A stretch of DNA of 64,000 nucleotides from Sulfurovum sp. FS08-3. Lineage in GTDB: Bacteria > Campylobacterota > Campylobacteria > Campylobacterales > Sulfurovaceae. Where the stretch lies: assembly GCA_000830175.1 (NCBI GenBank), contig JQIS01000010.1:62001-126000 (forward strand), given 5' to 3'. Positions 17,569 to 26,301 of this stretch are shown here, piece by piece; the stretch's first letter is position 1; each line of letters starts with the position of its first letter. A program made the position numbers and the translations under genes. Under the pieces are notes generated by a model, which was not told the origin of the DNA, ran no database searches, and saw only the letters and a program-made list of their open reading frames with translations.

Positions 17569-17667
17569 TAGAGACTCCAAAGCACAATGGTCAAAATGTA
17601 GCTAGGATTAACAAATTTTTGGATAAAATATTCCATTTTAAAAAACTACTAGGAAATTAAATATACT

Positions 17668-19011
17668 ATGGTAAGAAAACATAAAAAGATTGTTTTGGTT
17701 GGATTTATCGCCTCCATTACATTAGCATCCATTGCATTCACTGCCAAACTCGATGCCAAAAGCACTGCTCAAGAGAAGCAAGAACTCTCCAAACTTGAAT
17801 CCTACGTCAAGTTTACACGGGTTATGAACTTCATAGAAGCAGAGTATGTCGATGAGGTCAATACCACCGATTTGATTGACAAAGCACTCAACGGAATGCT
17901 TCAAAATCTCGACCCTCACTCAAGCTTTCTTGATAAAAATGCCTTAGAGCAGATGAATATCCAAACCAAAGGGGAGTTTGGAGGATTGGGCATTAGTATT
18001 GGCAAAAAAAATGGAGTGCTTACAGTCATTAGCCCCCTCGACAACACCCCCGCCTACCATGTAGGTATCAAAGCAGGGGATGTAATTGTCAAAATTGGCG
18101 ATAAAAATGCACTGGAGATGGAGCTTGATGAGGCTGTCTCTATCATGCGTGGTAAACCCAAAACCTCTATCGAACTCACTATTGCACGAGAGGGAGAGTC
18201 TAAGCCACTTGTTTTTAAGATTGTACGAGACATTATCAAACTCGACTCCGTTTATGTCAAAAAAATTGACTCTCATGAGGATGTGCTTTATATTCGTGTC
18301 GCTACCTTTGATTCAAAAGTCGTCAAAGATGTCACCAAAGCTATCAAAGAGAATCCTACCAAAAAGGGAATTATTTTGGATTTGCGAAACAACTCAGGCG
18401 GTTTGTTGGATCAAGCCGTAGGACTTGTCGATATCTTCGTCGATGAGGGTGTTATTGTGAGTCAAAAAGGCAAAGCCCAACCCAAAGAGGAGTACCGAGC
18501 CAGCAAACTCAATACCCTCACCAAGCTTCCTTTGGTAGTGCTTATCAATGGTGGAAGTGCGAGTGCGAGTGAGATTGTAAGCGGAGCTTTGCAAGACCAT
18601 AAACGTGCCGTACTCGTAGGAGAGCTAACCTTTGGCAAAGGAAGCGTTCAACAAATCCGTCCCATTTCGCAAACCGAGGCGGTTAAGCTCACAACGGCCA
18701 AATACTTTTTGCCAAGTGACCGAACCATACAAGCCGTAGGGGTTACGCCCGATGTGGAGGTTGCTTTTGGAGAGATACTCAAAGGCGACAAAGATAGCTT
18801 TGAAATCAAAGAGAAGGATCTCAAAAAGCATCTCGAGAGTGAACTTCTCAAAGTAGAGACCAAAAAGAGCGACAAAGAGAACAATGCGTCGCAAGAGAAC
18901 AATACAACCTTTATTAGCAAAGAGATTGTCTATCAAGATGCTCAGCTCAAAAGTGCTATTGATATTCTCAAAGCCTTAATTACATTAAACAAAGAGGAGT
19001 TAAAACAGTGA
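17668..19011 (+). CDS. ctpA: Carboxyl-terminal processing protease CtpA (S41 family)
   Basis: A 447-residue S41A protease. It has a signal or anchor helix (about residues 9-28), a PDZ domain (about 100-180, [13 protein letters not shown] at its start) and a protease core with the catalytic Ser in [15 protein letters not shown] and the catalytic Lys in LTFGKGSVQ. It cleaves periplasmic proteins from the C-terminus. The C-terminal ~60 residues are charged. It is the first gene of a cluster with purC-purS-purQ, and its TGA overlaps the purC GTG. Confidence 0.94.
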   Translation: MVRKHKKIVLVGFIASITLASIAFTAKLDAKSTAQEKQELSKLESYVKFTRVMNFIEAEYVDEVNTTDLIDKALNGMLQNLDPHSSFLDKNALEQMNIQTKGEFGGLGISIGKKNGVLTVISPLDNTPAYHVGIKAGDVIVKIGDKNALEMELDEAVSIMRGKPKTSIELTIAREGESKPLVFKIVRDIIKLDSVYVKKIDSHEDVLYIRVATFDSKVVKDVTKAIKENPTKKGIILDLRNNSGGLLDQAVGLVDIFVDEGVIVSQKGKAQPKEEYRASKLNTLTKLPLVVLINGGSASASEIVSGALQDHKRAVLVGELTFGKGSVQQIRPISQTEAVKLTTAKYFLPSDRTIQAVGVTPDVEVAFGEILKGDKDSFEIKEKDLKKHLESELLKVETKKSDKENNASQENNTTFISKEIVYQDAQLKSAIDILKALITLNKEELKQ

Positions 19012-19727
19012 CAAAAACAGAGCTTCTGTATGAAGGAAAAGCCAAAAAAATTTGGGCTACGCAAGATACTAATTTTCTTATTTCAGAATTTAAAGATGAC
19101 CTCACCGCTTTTAATGGAGAGATGAAATCTTCAGAGGCAGGAAAAGGGGCATTGAACAACAAAATCTCAACAGAGCTTTTTAAGTTGCTTGATCTCCACA
19201 AAATTCCTACACACTTTGTCGAGATGATAGATGACAATCATATGTTGCACAAAGCGTGTGATGTGATATTGATTGAAGTGATTGTTCGCAATATTGCTAC
19301 AGGAAGCTTGAGTCGCAATTTGGGGATAGAAGATGGCACGATACTCCCTTTTACGTTGGTGGAGTTTGACTACAAAAATGATGCTTTGGGCGACCCCAAA
19401 CTCAACGACCAACACGCTTTAATTTTGGGCTTGGTAGAGTATCAAGATGAGCTTGACAAATTACGCCGTATGGCACGACAAATCAATGACATACTCAAAC
19501 CCTACTTTTTTGAAAAAGGTCTTAAGTTAGTTGATTTTAAGCTTGAATTTGGAAAAGATAGAGAGGGAAATATTATTCTAATCGATGAAATCTCTCCCGA
19601 TAATTGTCGTTTTTGGGATGTGGAATCGGGCGAATCAATGGATAAAGACCGATTTAGAAAAGGTAAAGGCGGACTTAAAGTCGCTTACGAAAATGTATTA
19701 AACAGAATTTTGAATGGGGAAAAATAA
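19008..19727 (+). CDS. purC: SAICAR synthetase PurC
   Basis: A 239-residue PurC with the typical start [11 protein letters not shown] and ATP/aspartate motifs ASGSLSR-like ([15 protein letters not shown]) and [13 protein letters not shown]. It joins aspartate to CAIR in purine synthesis. It has a GTG start overlapping the ctpA stop (GTGA), with GAGG upstream. Confidence 0.97.
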   Translation: MTKTELLYEGKAKKIWATQDTNFLISEFKDDLTAFNGEMKSSEAGKGALNNKISTELFKLLDLHKIPTHFVEMIDDNHMLHKACDVILIEVIVRNIATGSLSRNLGIEDGTILPFTLVEFDYKNDALGDPKLNDQHALILGLVEYQDELDKLRRMARQINDILKPYFFEKGLKLVDFKLEFGKDREGNIILIDEISPDNCRFWDVESGESMDKDRFRKGKGGLKVAYENVLNRILNGEK

Positions 19728-19966
19728 TGAGAGCTGTCGTGAATGTCTATCTAAAAGAGGGAGTATTGGATCCTCAAGGCAAAGCCATTGCACATGCACT
19801 TGACTCTTTGGGATTTGGAGAGCTTGTTAAGGGTGTACGAGTAGGTAAACAGATGGTGCTTGAGCTTGATTCCAACGATGAGGCAAGTGCCAAAGTAGAA
19901 GTTGAAAAGATGTGTGAAACGCTACTAGCCAATACGGTTATCGAAGACTATACGATAGAGTTTTAA
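19727..19966 (+). CDS. purS: FGAM synthase subunit PurS
   Basis: A 79-residue PurS (VNVYLKEGVLDPQGKAI, then LGFGELVKGVRVGK). This small subunit bridges PurQ and PurL in formylglycinamidine ribonucleotide synthase. It overlaps the purC stop by one base. Confidence 0.96.
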   Translation: MRAVVNVYLKEGVLDPQGKAIAHALDSLGFGELVKGVRVGKQMVLELDSNDEASAKVEVEKMCETLLANTVIEDYTIEF

Positions 19967-19968
19967 AA

Positions 19969-20640
19969 ATGAGAGTAGCCGTATTACGTTTTCCTGGAAC
20001 CAATTGTGAATTGGATACCCATCATGCTTTTACACAATTGGGTGCTGATGTAGAGATTGTTTGGCACAATGAGCAAAAACTTCCAGAGGCTATTGATTTG
20101 GTCGTATTAGCGGGAGGTTTTTCTTATGGAGATTATCTTCGTTCGGGTGCTATCGCACGATTTTCACCTATTATGAAAGCTGTTGTGGAGTATGCCAATG
20201 AGGGCAATTGTGTGCTAGGAATTTGCAATGGTTTTCAAATTTTAACAGAGATTGGACTTTTGCCTGGAGCATTGAAGCGTAACAACAATTTGCACTTTAT
20301 CTCCAAATTCCAAACCATCAAAGTGATTCATAACGATAATAAATTTCTATCCCAATGCTCTACACAAGAGATACTCAATGTCCCTATAGCACATGCCGAT
20401 GGTAACTACTATATCAATCCCGAGCAACTTGATGAGATTGAATCCAATGGGCAGGTACTTTTACGCTACTGCGATAGTGACGGAGAGCCTTTGGCAATAA
20501 ACGGTTCACTCAATGCCATTGCAGGAGTGTGCAACAAAAATAAAAATGTTTTTGGTCTTATGCCGCATCCCGAACGTGCCATGGAAGCTATTTTGGGTTC
20601 TATGGACGGCAAAAAGATGCTTGAAGGATTTATGAATTAA
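19969..20640 (+). CDS. purQ: FGAM synthase glutaminase subunit PurQ
   Basis: A 223-residue class I glutamine amidotransferase. The nucleophile Cys is in VLGICNGFQILTE (about residues 83-95), and the His/Glu pair is in LMPHPERAME near the C-terminus. It supplies ammonia to PurL. It lies 2 bases after purS. purL is not in this window. Confidence 0.97.
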   Translation: MRVAVLRFPGTNCELDTHHAFTQLGADVEIVWHNEQKLPEAIDLVVLAGGFSYGDYLRSGAIARFSPIMKAVVEYANEGNCVLGICNGFQILTEIGLLPGALKRNNNLHFISKFQTIKVIHNDNKFLSQCSTQEILNVPIAHADGNYYINPEQLDEIESNGQVLLRYCDSDGEPLAINGSLNAIAGVCNKNKNVFGLMPHPERAMEAILGSMDGKKMLEGFMN

Positions 20641-21686
20641 TGGTCAAAAGAGTAATCTTTTTTATAGCTGCATTCATCGTTTTTTCAACGGCTTTGGTGG
20701 CTCAAACGGAGTATCGCTACAGCTATTTGCCCAAAAAGATATACAAAAATCAAATATTTCCTGTGACGATTTTGGCTATGGGTATTGGAGAGAAGAGCAA
20801 AGAACTCTATTTTAAATTTGATAGAGATTCAGACAACCAACCCCTTTTTGATGAACCGCTTATTGTTCAAAACAATCAAGATTGCTTTTATACTTTCTAT
20901 TTCAAAAACAGTGAGAAAGAGGAGTTTAAACTCCCTTTGCTCTTTATCAAATCCAAAGAGGCGGATATGATTTTGGATGAGCATTTCCTTAGCGTCTCCA
21001 AACTTGAATCGCCCAAAGATTTTTCAGGTGTCATAGCTGCCGATATCAAAGTCACTACCTATCAAGCCTCTACTTTTGATGAGACGCAAAATCTTATCAC
21101 CGTTGCTTTTGAGGCTTTTGAGGCCAATATTGAAAATATAAATATCAAAAAATATCGACAACAAGGAATTGAAAACATCAAACGTGAAAACTCAAAAGTC
21201 AAAGCCGAGTACTTTGTGGTTGTGCCTTCCAATGTCAATACACTAAACTTTACCTATTACAATACCATCAAAGAGCAGTTTGTGCCTATCACCGTACCTA
21301 TCAAAGTCATTGAGACCAAACTCACGACACAACTCGAACCCAATCCTAAAAACGACAGTTTTGAAGAGATCAAAAAGATGACCATAGCGGGATTTATTAT
21401 CTTTTTTGCTTTGATGTTTTTGTGGAAACGAGATTTTCTCTATCTTATTGTCATAGCCCTTTTAATCATCGTTTTGATTCGTTTCTATACGCCGCTCCAA
21501 AAGATATGTATCCAAGAGGGTACTAAGGTACATATTCTTCCAACCCAAAAAAGTCGCATAAGCTATCTCATCGATCACAAAATGGATAAAGTTACCAAAC
21601 TTGCCACAAAAGACAAGTATGTAAAAATAGAATATAAACAAGATCGTGTGGGCTGGATTAATGAAGAAGATATGTGCAAAAATTAG
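20640..21686 (+). CDS. Membrane protein with C-terminal SH3-like domain
   Basis: A 348-residue protein with a signal peptide (to about residue 22), a beta-rich periplasmic region and two close transmembrane helices (about residues 250-285). The C-terminal bacterial SH3-like region (TKVHILPTQKSRISYLI through VGWINEEDMC) may bind peptidoglycan. It overlaps purQ by one base (TAATG) and the next gene plsC by about 26 bases, so it is co-transcribed, but a link to purine synthesis is not obvious. The family is not recognised beyond the SH3 fold. Confidence 0.75.
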   Translation: MVKRVIFFIAAFIVFSTALVAQTEYRYSYLPKKIYKNQIFPVTILAMGIGEKSKELYFKFDRDSDNQPLFDEPLIVQNNQDCFYTFYFKNSEKEEFKLPLLFIKSKEADMILDEHFLSVSKLESPKDFSGVIAADIKVTTYQASTFDETQNLITVAFEAFEANIENINIKKYRQQGIENIKRENSKVKAEYFVVVPSNVNTLNFTYYNTIKEQFVPITVPIKVIETKLTTQLEPNPKNDSFEEIKKMTIAGFIIFFALMFLWKRDFLYLIVIALLIIVLIRFYTPLQKICIQEGTKVHILPTQKSRISYLIDHKMDKVTKLATKDKYVKIEYKQDRVGWINEEDMCKN

Positions 21687-22374
21687 ATTTTACTATGGAG
21701 CTTTTATAATATCTTTTGTAACAGCTATTGTGATGATACCTCTCATCATGCTTTTTCAAAATTATCGTGCAACCATTCGCCACAAACTCAACGCCCTTAT
21801 GCTCTATTTGTTGGGAGGCAAGGTGGTCAAAGAGGGGCAAATTGACCGTGACGCTCAAATCTATATCATGAATCATCAAGGCATTGTCGATATTATTGCT
21901 CTTGAGGCGACTCATAATATTGATATAAGTTGGGTTGCCAAAAAAGAGCTTTTTGATGCCCCATGGTTTGGCAAGGTACTCAAATACAGCGATATGATAT
22001 CGATCAATCGAAACGATAAGCGTGGACTTTTGAAGTTGTTAAAAGATGTTAAGCAAAGACTCTATCATCAAAAACGCCCCATTGCTATCTTTCCAGAGGG
22101 GACAAGAAGCAACAAACAACACCTTTTGCCTTTTAAAGCAGGTGCTAAGCTCCTAGCAGAGTCTCTTAAGCTTAGGGTGCAACCCATCGTCATTACGGGT
22201 AGCAAAAAGCTTTTAAATGAACACAACAAAGAGGCAAACTCCTCCACCGTGCATTTTAAATACCTACCCACGATTGATGTAGCCAGTAGCGATGAGCAGT
22301 GGTATGAGAATGCCAAAATCGATATGCAAAGAGAGATAGATTATGAATATACCCACCATCATCGCAGTCGTTAG
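21661..22374 (+). CDS. plsC: 1-acyl-sn-glycerol-3-phosphate acyltransferase PlsC
   Basis: A 237-residue acyltransferase with an N-terminal transmembrane helix, the catalytic NHQGIVD (Hx4D) and the substrate motif FPEGTRS. It makes phosphatidate in the inner membrane. The start is ATG 21661, while a GTG at 21646 is possible. It overlaps the genes on both sides. Confidence 0.92.
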   Translation: MKKICAKIRFYYGAFIISFVTAIVMIPLIMLFQNYRATIRHKLNALMLYLLGGKVVKEGQIDRDAQIYIMNHQGIVDIIALEATHNIDISWVAKKELFDAPWFGKVLKYSDMISINRNDKRGLLKLLKDVKQRLYHQKRPIAIFPEGTRSNKQHLLPFKAGAKLLAESLKLRVQPIVITGSKKLLNEHNKEANSSTVHFKYLPTIDVASSDEQWYENAKIDMQREIDYEYTHHHRSR

Positions 22375-22735
22375 CGGTGGAGCTTTGGGAGCTTTGGGGC
22401 GACTCATTGTCCTAGAGACTACCCGTCGCTACTTACCCGATGCCACTTTTCCTTTGGGGACACTCTATGTCAATCTTATTGGGAGTTTTTGTGTGGGTAT
22501 TTTATTTGCCTATTTCAACCACACCAATCTATCGCCCTATATCAAACTCTTTGTGGCTACGGGATTTTTGGGGGCTTTTACGACTTTTTCGACGTTTGCT
22601 ATCGAGAGCGTGATGCTTATGGAAAATTCTAAATTTCTTTATGCTCTTTTTAACGTAGTTGCCAATACGCTAGGCTCGATTGTAGCTGCTGCTGTTGCTT
22701 ATTTTGTCACAACAGCGTTATTGCGTTCGCTGTGA
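22343..22735 (+). CDS. crcB: Fluoride ion channel CrcB/FluC
   Basis: A 130-residue four-helix membrane protein with the Fluc signatures GGALGALGRL, NLIGSFCVGI and GFLGAFTTFSTF (Phe box). It exports fluoride as a dual-topology dimer. It overlaps plsC by 32 bases and runs convergently into the transglutaminase gene (18-base overlap). No fluoride riboswitch was seen. Confidence 0.95.
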   Translation: MNIPTIIAVVSGGALGALGRLIVLETTRRYLPDATFPLGTLYVNLIGSFCVGILFAYFNHTNLSPYIKLFVATGFLGAFTTFSTFAIESVMLMENSKFLYALFNVVANTLGSIVAAAVAYFVTTALLRSL

Positions 22736-24661
22736 TGAGTTTTTGAGTTGCACAAGGGTCGCATCGATACGCTTTTGCAAAAGCTCTAATGGCTCTTGAT
22801 GGTTTGAGTATTTGATGCTGTGATAGAGTCTTGAAATCTCTTGAAGATTTGGCACTTTGATATCTGCATCGACTCTCTCCAAAAAACTCTGCATCGTCTC
22901 ATAGGAGGCTTTGGAGTAGCCGAGTTTTTCGAGTCTATGGAGCAAGGGCTTGATGGCACACAAGGCTCTATCGGTGCATTTTTGGCGTTGGAGCATCAAA
23001 AAGAGCGCAATACTAAGCAGTGTAATGAGAGCGATAGAGGCTAGAATTTTGATTAAAAAAACGGTATTTTGGAGTATCTCTTGCCAAATTTGTCGCTGTT
23101 TGGAGCGGTTGTAATCAAGTATCCAGTTGTTGATAAGGTATTTGATATACATAAACTGCATATTGATTTCTTTAAAAATTGAGTTTTGGCTCATAGAACC
23201 CTCAAGATTATCGACCGTATCAAGTATGCGTGCCGCTGTTGCCGTAGGCTCGTAGCGTACCCACCCTTTGCCTTGAAGATAAAGCTCTACCCATGCGTGT
23301 GCATCTTTCTCTTTGACAATCAGGTAGTTTTCAACCATATTTTTGCGAGAGGCTTTAAATCCTGTGACGATACGAGAGGGAATCCCCGCCATTCTTGCAC
23401 TTTTGGCAAACGCCGATGCAAAGTGGACGCAATAGCCCTCTTTTTGTTCAAACACAAACGAATCAATGGAGCGATTGAGATCAAGAGGCTTGGGACGCAA
23501 GGTGTAGGCAAGATTTTGAGAGGCAAATAGCTCCATAATGGCGTTTGCTTTGGCTTCATCGCTCACATTTTGGGCTTTGAGTCGCTTCATCTTCATAGCC
23601 ATTTGAGGATTTTGGGTGCGATTGACCCACAACGCCTCTTTGGGATAGCTCATGTCGAAATTAAATTGATAACTCAGTGCCGATGTGACTTCGTAGCGGT
23701 GTATCTCTTCGATTTTTTTGTCGTTGATGGTTATAAAGTCATAATTTAATTTGCTTCTATCGGGGAGTAGCAGAGGTGCATCGAGGGTATAGAGCCAATA
23801 TTGATTGTGCGGATGGAGTAGGATTTGATACCTCACCACGCTTTGACGTGTATAGGTGAGCTTTGGGGTTTTGATTTGTTGCATATTCAAAGGCAACCAA
23901 AGCGTACCTTGGTCAATATACAAAGTACTTCCTCTAAAGTAGAGTTGATTATCGGCTGGAATTTTATCTTTGGGGAACATTACCTCCATGACGACTTTTT
24001 GAGAGGGTACAAGCAAGGCGTTGGAGTCAAGATGCATCTTGCCATCATGCCCTGTTCGCATCTCTACTTCACCCTTGAAACCAAACTCCGCTTTTTTAAA
24101 CGAGATACGAGGAAAGACGATAAAAAGCACAATCACGACAGGAAGCGAGAGCATAAAAAGCATCGTAGTGGTGCGGATAAGCGTTGAAAGTTTCGCCTCC
24201 ATCTTCTCCCAAATAGCCAAAAGCACAAAGACAAAAAGCACAAAGATAGTATAGATGAGCATCGTAATGGTAGTGTAGTAAAAAAAGACAAGCATCATCA
24301 ATAGGGCAGGGGAGATTTTGAGATAGCTGTTGTACTCCCCCTTGAGACGTTGCAACGCAATAGCATAGAGCAACAATCCATTGACCACCGAAACAAAAAA
24401 GAGCATACGGCTAAAATCAGAGAAGTTGTAGCTATCAAAAAAGCTTATCCCAAACGCCGCAAGTCCTAGCACGGTAGCGATGTGTTGGTAGCGTGTGCTG
24501 GTACGATGGGTGAGGATAAAAACAAAACTCATCAACAAAAAAAGCAACATCGGAAGCTTTTGCAAAAAAAGATGCGGAACAATAGCCAAAACCAAAGCAA
24601 TATCCATCCGTTGTTCGTAGGAGAGCCTATCAATATCAAGGAGTTTTTTGAGAGGTTTCAT
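22718..24661 (-). CDS. TgpA-like membrane transglutaminase (DUF3488/transglutaminase-like)
   Basis: A 647-residue protein with about 6 N-terminal transmembrane helices (residues 20-190) and a periplasmic transglutaminase domain with catalytic Cys (EGYCVHFASAFA), His (KDAHAWVELY) and the third acidic position in RYEPTA. A further transmembrane helix lies near residue 545, with a C-terminal cytoplasmic tail. TgpA-like proteins usually sit next to MoxR and DUF58 genes. Here that pair lies about 10 kb away (34871-36632), so the module is split. Confidence 0.85.
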   Translation of the reverse strand: MKPLKKLLDIDRLSYEQRMDIALVLAIVPHLFLQKLPMLLFLLMSFVFILTHRTSTRYQHIATVLGLAAFGISFFDSYNFSDFSRMLFFVSVVNGLLLYAIALQRLKGEYNSYLKISPALLMMLVFFYYTTITMLIYTIFVLFVFVLLAIWEKMEAKLSTLIRTTTMLFMLSLPVVIVLFIVFPRISFKKAEFGFKGEVEMRTGHDGKMHLDSNALLVPSQKVVMEVMFPKDKIPADNQLYFRGSTLYIDQGTLWLPLNMQQIKTPKLTYTRQSVVRYQILLHPHNQYWLYTLDAPLLLPDRSKLNYDFITINDKKIEEIHRYEVTSALSYQFNFDMSYPKEALWVNRTQNPQMAMKMKRLKAQNVSDEAKANAIMELFASQNLAYTLRPKPLDLNRSIDSFVFEQKEGYCVHFASAFAKSARMAGIPSRIVTGFKASRKNMVENYLIVKEKDAHAWVELYLQGKGWVRYEPTATAARILDTVDNLEGSMSQNSIFKEINMQFMYIKYLINNWILDYNRSKQRQIWQEILQNTVFLIKILASIALITLLSIALFLMLQRQKCTDRALCAIKPLLHRLEKLGYSKASYETMQSFLERVDADIKVPNLQEISRLYHSIKYSNHQEPLELLQKRIDATLVQLKNSSQRTQ

Positions 24662-24700
24662 GGGGTTTCCTTATTGGTCTTCATATATTTTGCTCCTGAA

Positions 24701-24718
24701 GGGTGGATGCAACCCACC
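24701..24718. repeat. REP-like palindrome at the left edge of the ATPase/HNH operon
   Basis: GGGTGGATGCAACCCACC is a near-perfect inverted repeat. It lies in the gap between the transglutaminase start and the HNH gene end. A related copy in the same orientation (GTGGATTACACCCAC) lies at 28022-28036, at the other edge of the same operon. Confidence 0.45.
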
Positions 24719-24733
24719 GATTATTTAAATGTC

Positions 24734-25660
24734 TCATATTAGCCCCAACTCCTGCGAAATATCTTTGATGAGTTTGGAGAGTGGGCGTTTGTCTATATCT
24801 TCATCATTTATATATCCACAAGTAATAAGCCTAAGCAAATCTTCTCGATTTTTAAATAAAGTCCCCTCATAATTTTTAAAAAGTTCATCAATGTAGCTAT
24901 CGTTGTAAATTCGTGCTTTTTGGATGAGTTCGAGAATGGTGTCTTTGTGGTTTTGGTATAAATCTTTCAATTCAAAATCATTTAAATTATTTTCTATTCT
25001 ATTTTTCTCATCGGCTGATATTTTTTGATTAAATTTATAGTCTATTTTAAATCCATCTACAGAGTGATAAAAGGTAGCATCTTTGAGTTTGAAGCTAAAT
25101 TTCATATTTTTATTGGGGTCAAATCTCATGTCGTAGGGGTTGATATACTCTTTGTCATCATTATCAAGCTTGATCTTATTACAAACTTTACAGCTTGGGA
25201 TGAGATTGTAGAATGAAATAGCTAAGAATGGATATTTGGACTGCGGATAGAAGTGATCAAGTTCGGAAGTTCGTCTTTTGGTATAGCGTAGATTATAGAT
25301 CGTATTACGATTACAGTATGGGCATACTGTCACACCTAACTTTACAATAAGCTCATAGGCTTGATAGGGTTTATCGTCCTGATCGGTAAATTTATCGCTT
25401 TGATTGAGATAGCTATAGAGAGTCTCAAAATATCCAAAAACATTACAACACTTCGACTTGTACTGATTTGCCAATAGTTCAAGTTCGTGAGGTTTAGCCA
25501 ATATCAGCTTTTGGAAATTCCACTCATTGCCAAAGCAGTTCTGTACCCATTGCTCTACCATAGAAATATTATAGGTACTTCGGTTAACAATATACTTTTT
25601 GATCGCCTGATAATGCTCCTGTGCGATCCTCTCAAGAACGGGGTGTTTGATTTGTGTCAT
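24734..25660 (-). CDS. HNH endonuclease, effector-like (Septu PtuB-type)
   Basis: A 308-residue nuclease. The HNH core has zinc-binding CPYC (Cys113, Cys116) and SCKVC (Cys157, Cys160) knuckles around ELDHFYP (Asp135-His136) and CNKIK (Asn161). The N- and C-terminal regions are helical. It is the last gene of a four-gene set and overlaps the HepT gene by 29 bases. A similar ATPase + HNH arrangement is found in Septu (PtuA/PtuB), although the sequence around the zinc knuckles differs from the PtuB form I know best. I infer it cuts nucleic acid when released by the ATPase. Confidence 0.8.
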   Translation of the reverse strand: MTQIKHPVLERIAQEHYQAIKKYIVNRSTYNISMVEQWVQNCFGNEWNFQKLILAKPHELELLANQYKSKCCNVFGYFETLYSYLNQSDKFTDQDDKPYQAYELIVKLGVTVCPYCNRNTIYNLRYTKRRTSELDHFYPQSKYPFLAISFYNLIPSCKVCNKIKLDNDDKEYINPYDMRFDPNKNMKFSFKLKDATFYHSVDGFKIDYKFNQKISADEKNRIENNLNDFELKDLYQNHKDTILELIQKARIYNDSYIDELFKNYEGTLFKNREDLLRLITCGYINDEDIDKRPLSKLIKDISQELGLI

Positions 25661-25997
25661 TTTGAACTTTCACAAGCTTCTCTTTGAGTTGAGGCAGATA
25701 GTCCCTGACTATATTTTCGATATAGCCTAAATCGACACCTTCGTAGTCATGCACGATATAGTTGCGAGTCAGATAAGCTCCGTTTTGGTCATGCTTTAGG
25801 TTATATTGAGCTATTAGTTCCGTGTCTAGTTTTTTGATAGTTTCGCCTATTTGCGATATGCCCATTAGTATGGACATTTGCCCCTCTATATCTCCGAGTG
25901 CTTGACTCACTCCTCCATGTCTTTGTGTGATAAATTCGATATTGCCAATCATCTCTACGATGAAGTCGATTTTGGCATTGGTGGATTTTTTAGACAT
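25632..25997 (-). CDS. hepT: HepT-like HEPN ribonuclease toxin (DUF86)
   Basis: A 121-residue HEPN protein with the catalytic Rx4HxY motif intact (Arg78, His83, Tyr85 in RNYIVHDY). HepT toxins of the HepT-MntA type are RNases silenced by AMPylation of the Tyr by MntA. It overlaps the MntA gene by 8 bases and the HNH gene by 29 bases. The placement inside an ATPase/HNH operon is unusual. Confidence 0.88.
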   Translation of the reverse strand: MSKKSTNAKIDFIVEMIGNIEFITQRHGGVSQALGDIEGQMSILMGISQIGETIKKLDTELIAQYNLKHDQNGAYLTRNYIVHDYEGVDLGYIENIVRDYLPQLKEKLVKVQNDTNQTPRS

Positions 25998-26301
25998 AGA
26001 CTACCTCGCTCAAAATATATTTTTCACCTGTTTTGGATAGTCCGTTCTTTGAAGCGATATCGACATCTTTATGTATCTCTTTTGAGATCATCTCTTTGAT
26101 CTCATCGAGCTTGGAAAATCCCACAAATCCAGTGTACTTGCCAAAGAACGGCTCTTCCAAATGATACAAGATATCTACATCGCTCTTGTCCGTATAATCT
26201 CCCCTAGCATACGAGCCGAAGATACCGTCGATCACGAAGCCCTCTTTTATAAGGATGGTTTTGAGTTGTTTGATTTTATTGAATATCTGATTTTTTGTCA
26301 T
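25990..26301 (-). CDS. mntA: MntA-like minimal nucleotidyltransferase antitoxin
   Basis: A 103-residue nucleotidyltransferase with the polymerase-beta signature GSYARGDYTDKSDVD (residues 29-43, metal-binding Asp41 and Asp43). MntA modifies HepT with AMP to neutralise it. ATG overlaps the ATPase stop by 4 bases (ATGA), and its own stop lies 8 bases inside hepT, so translation is coupled on both sides. Confidence 0.88.
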   Translation of the reverse strand: MTKNQIFNKIKQLKTILIKEGFVIDGIFGSYARGDYTDKSDVDILYHLEEPFFGKYTGFVGFSKLDEIKEMISKEIHKDVDIASKNGLSKTGEKYILSEVVYV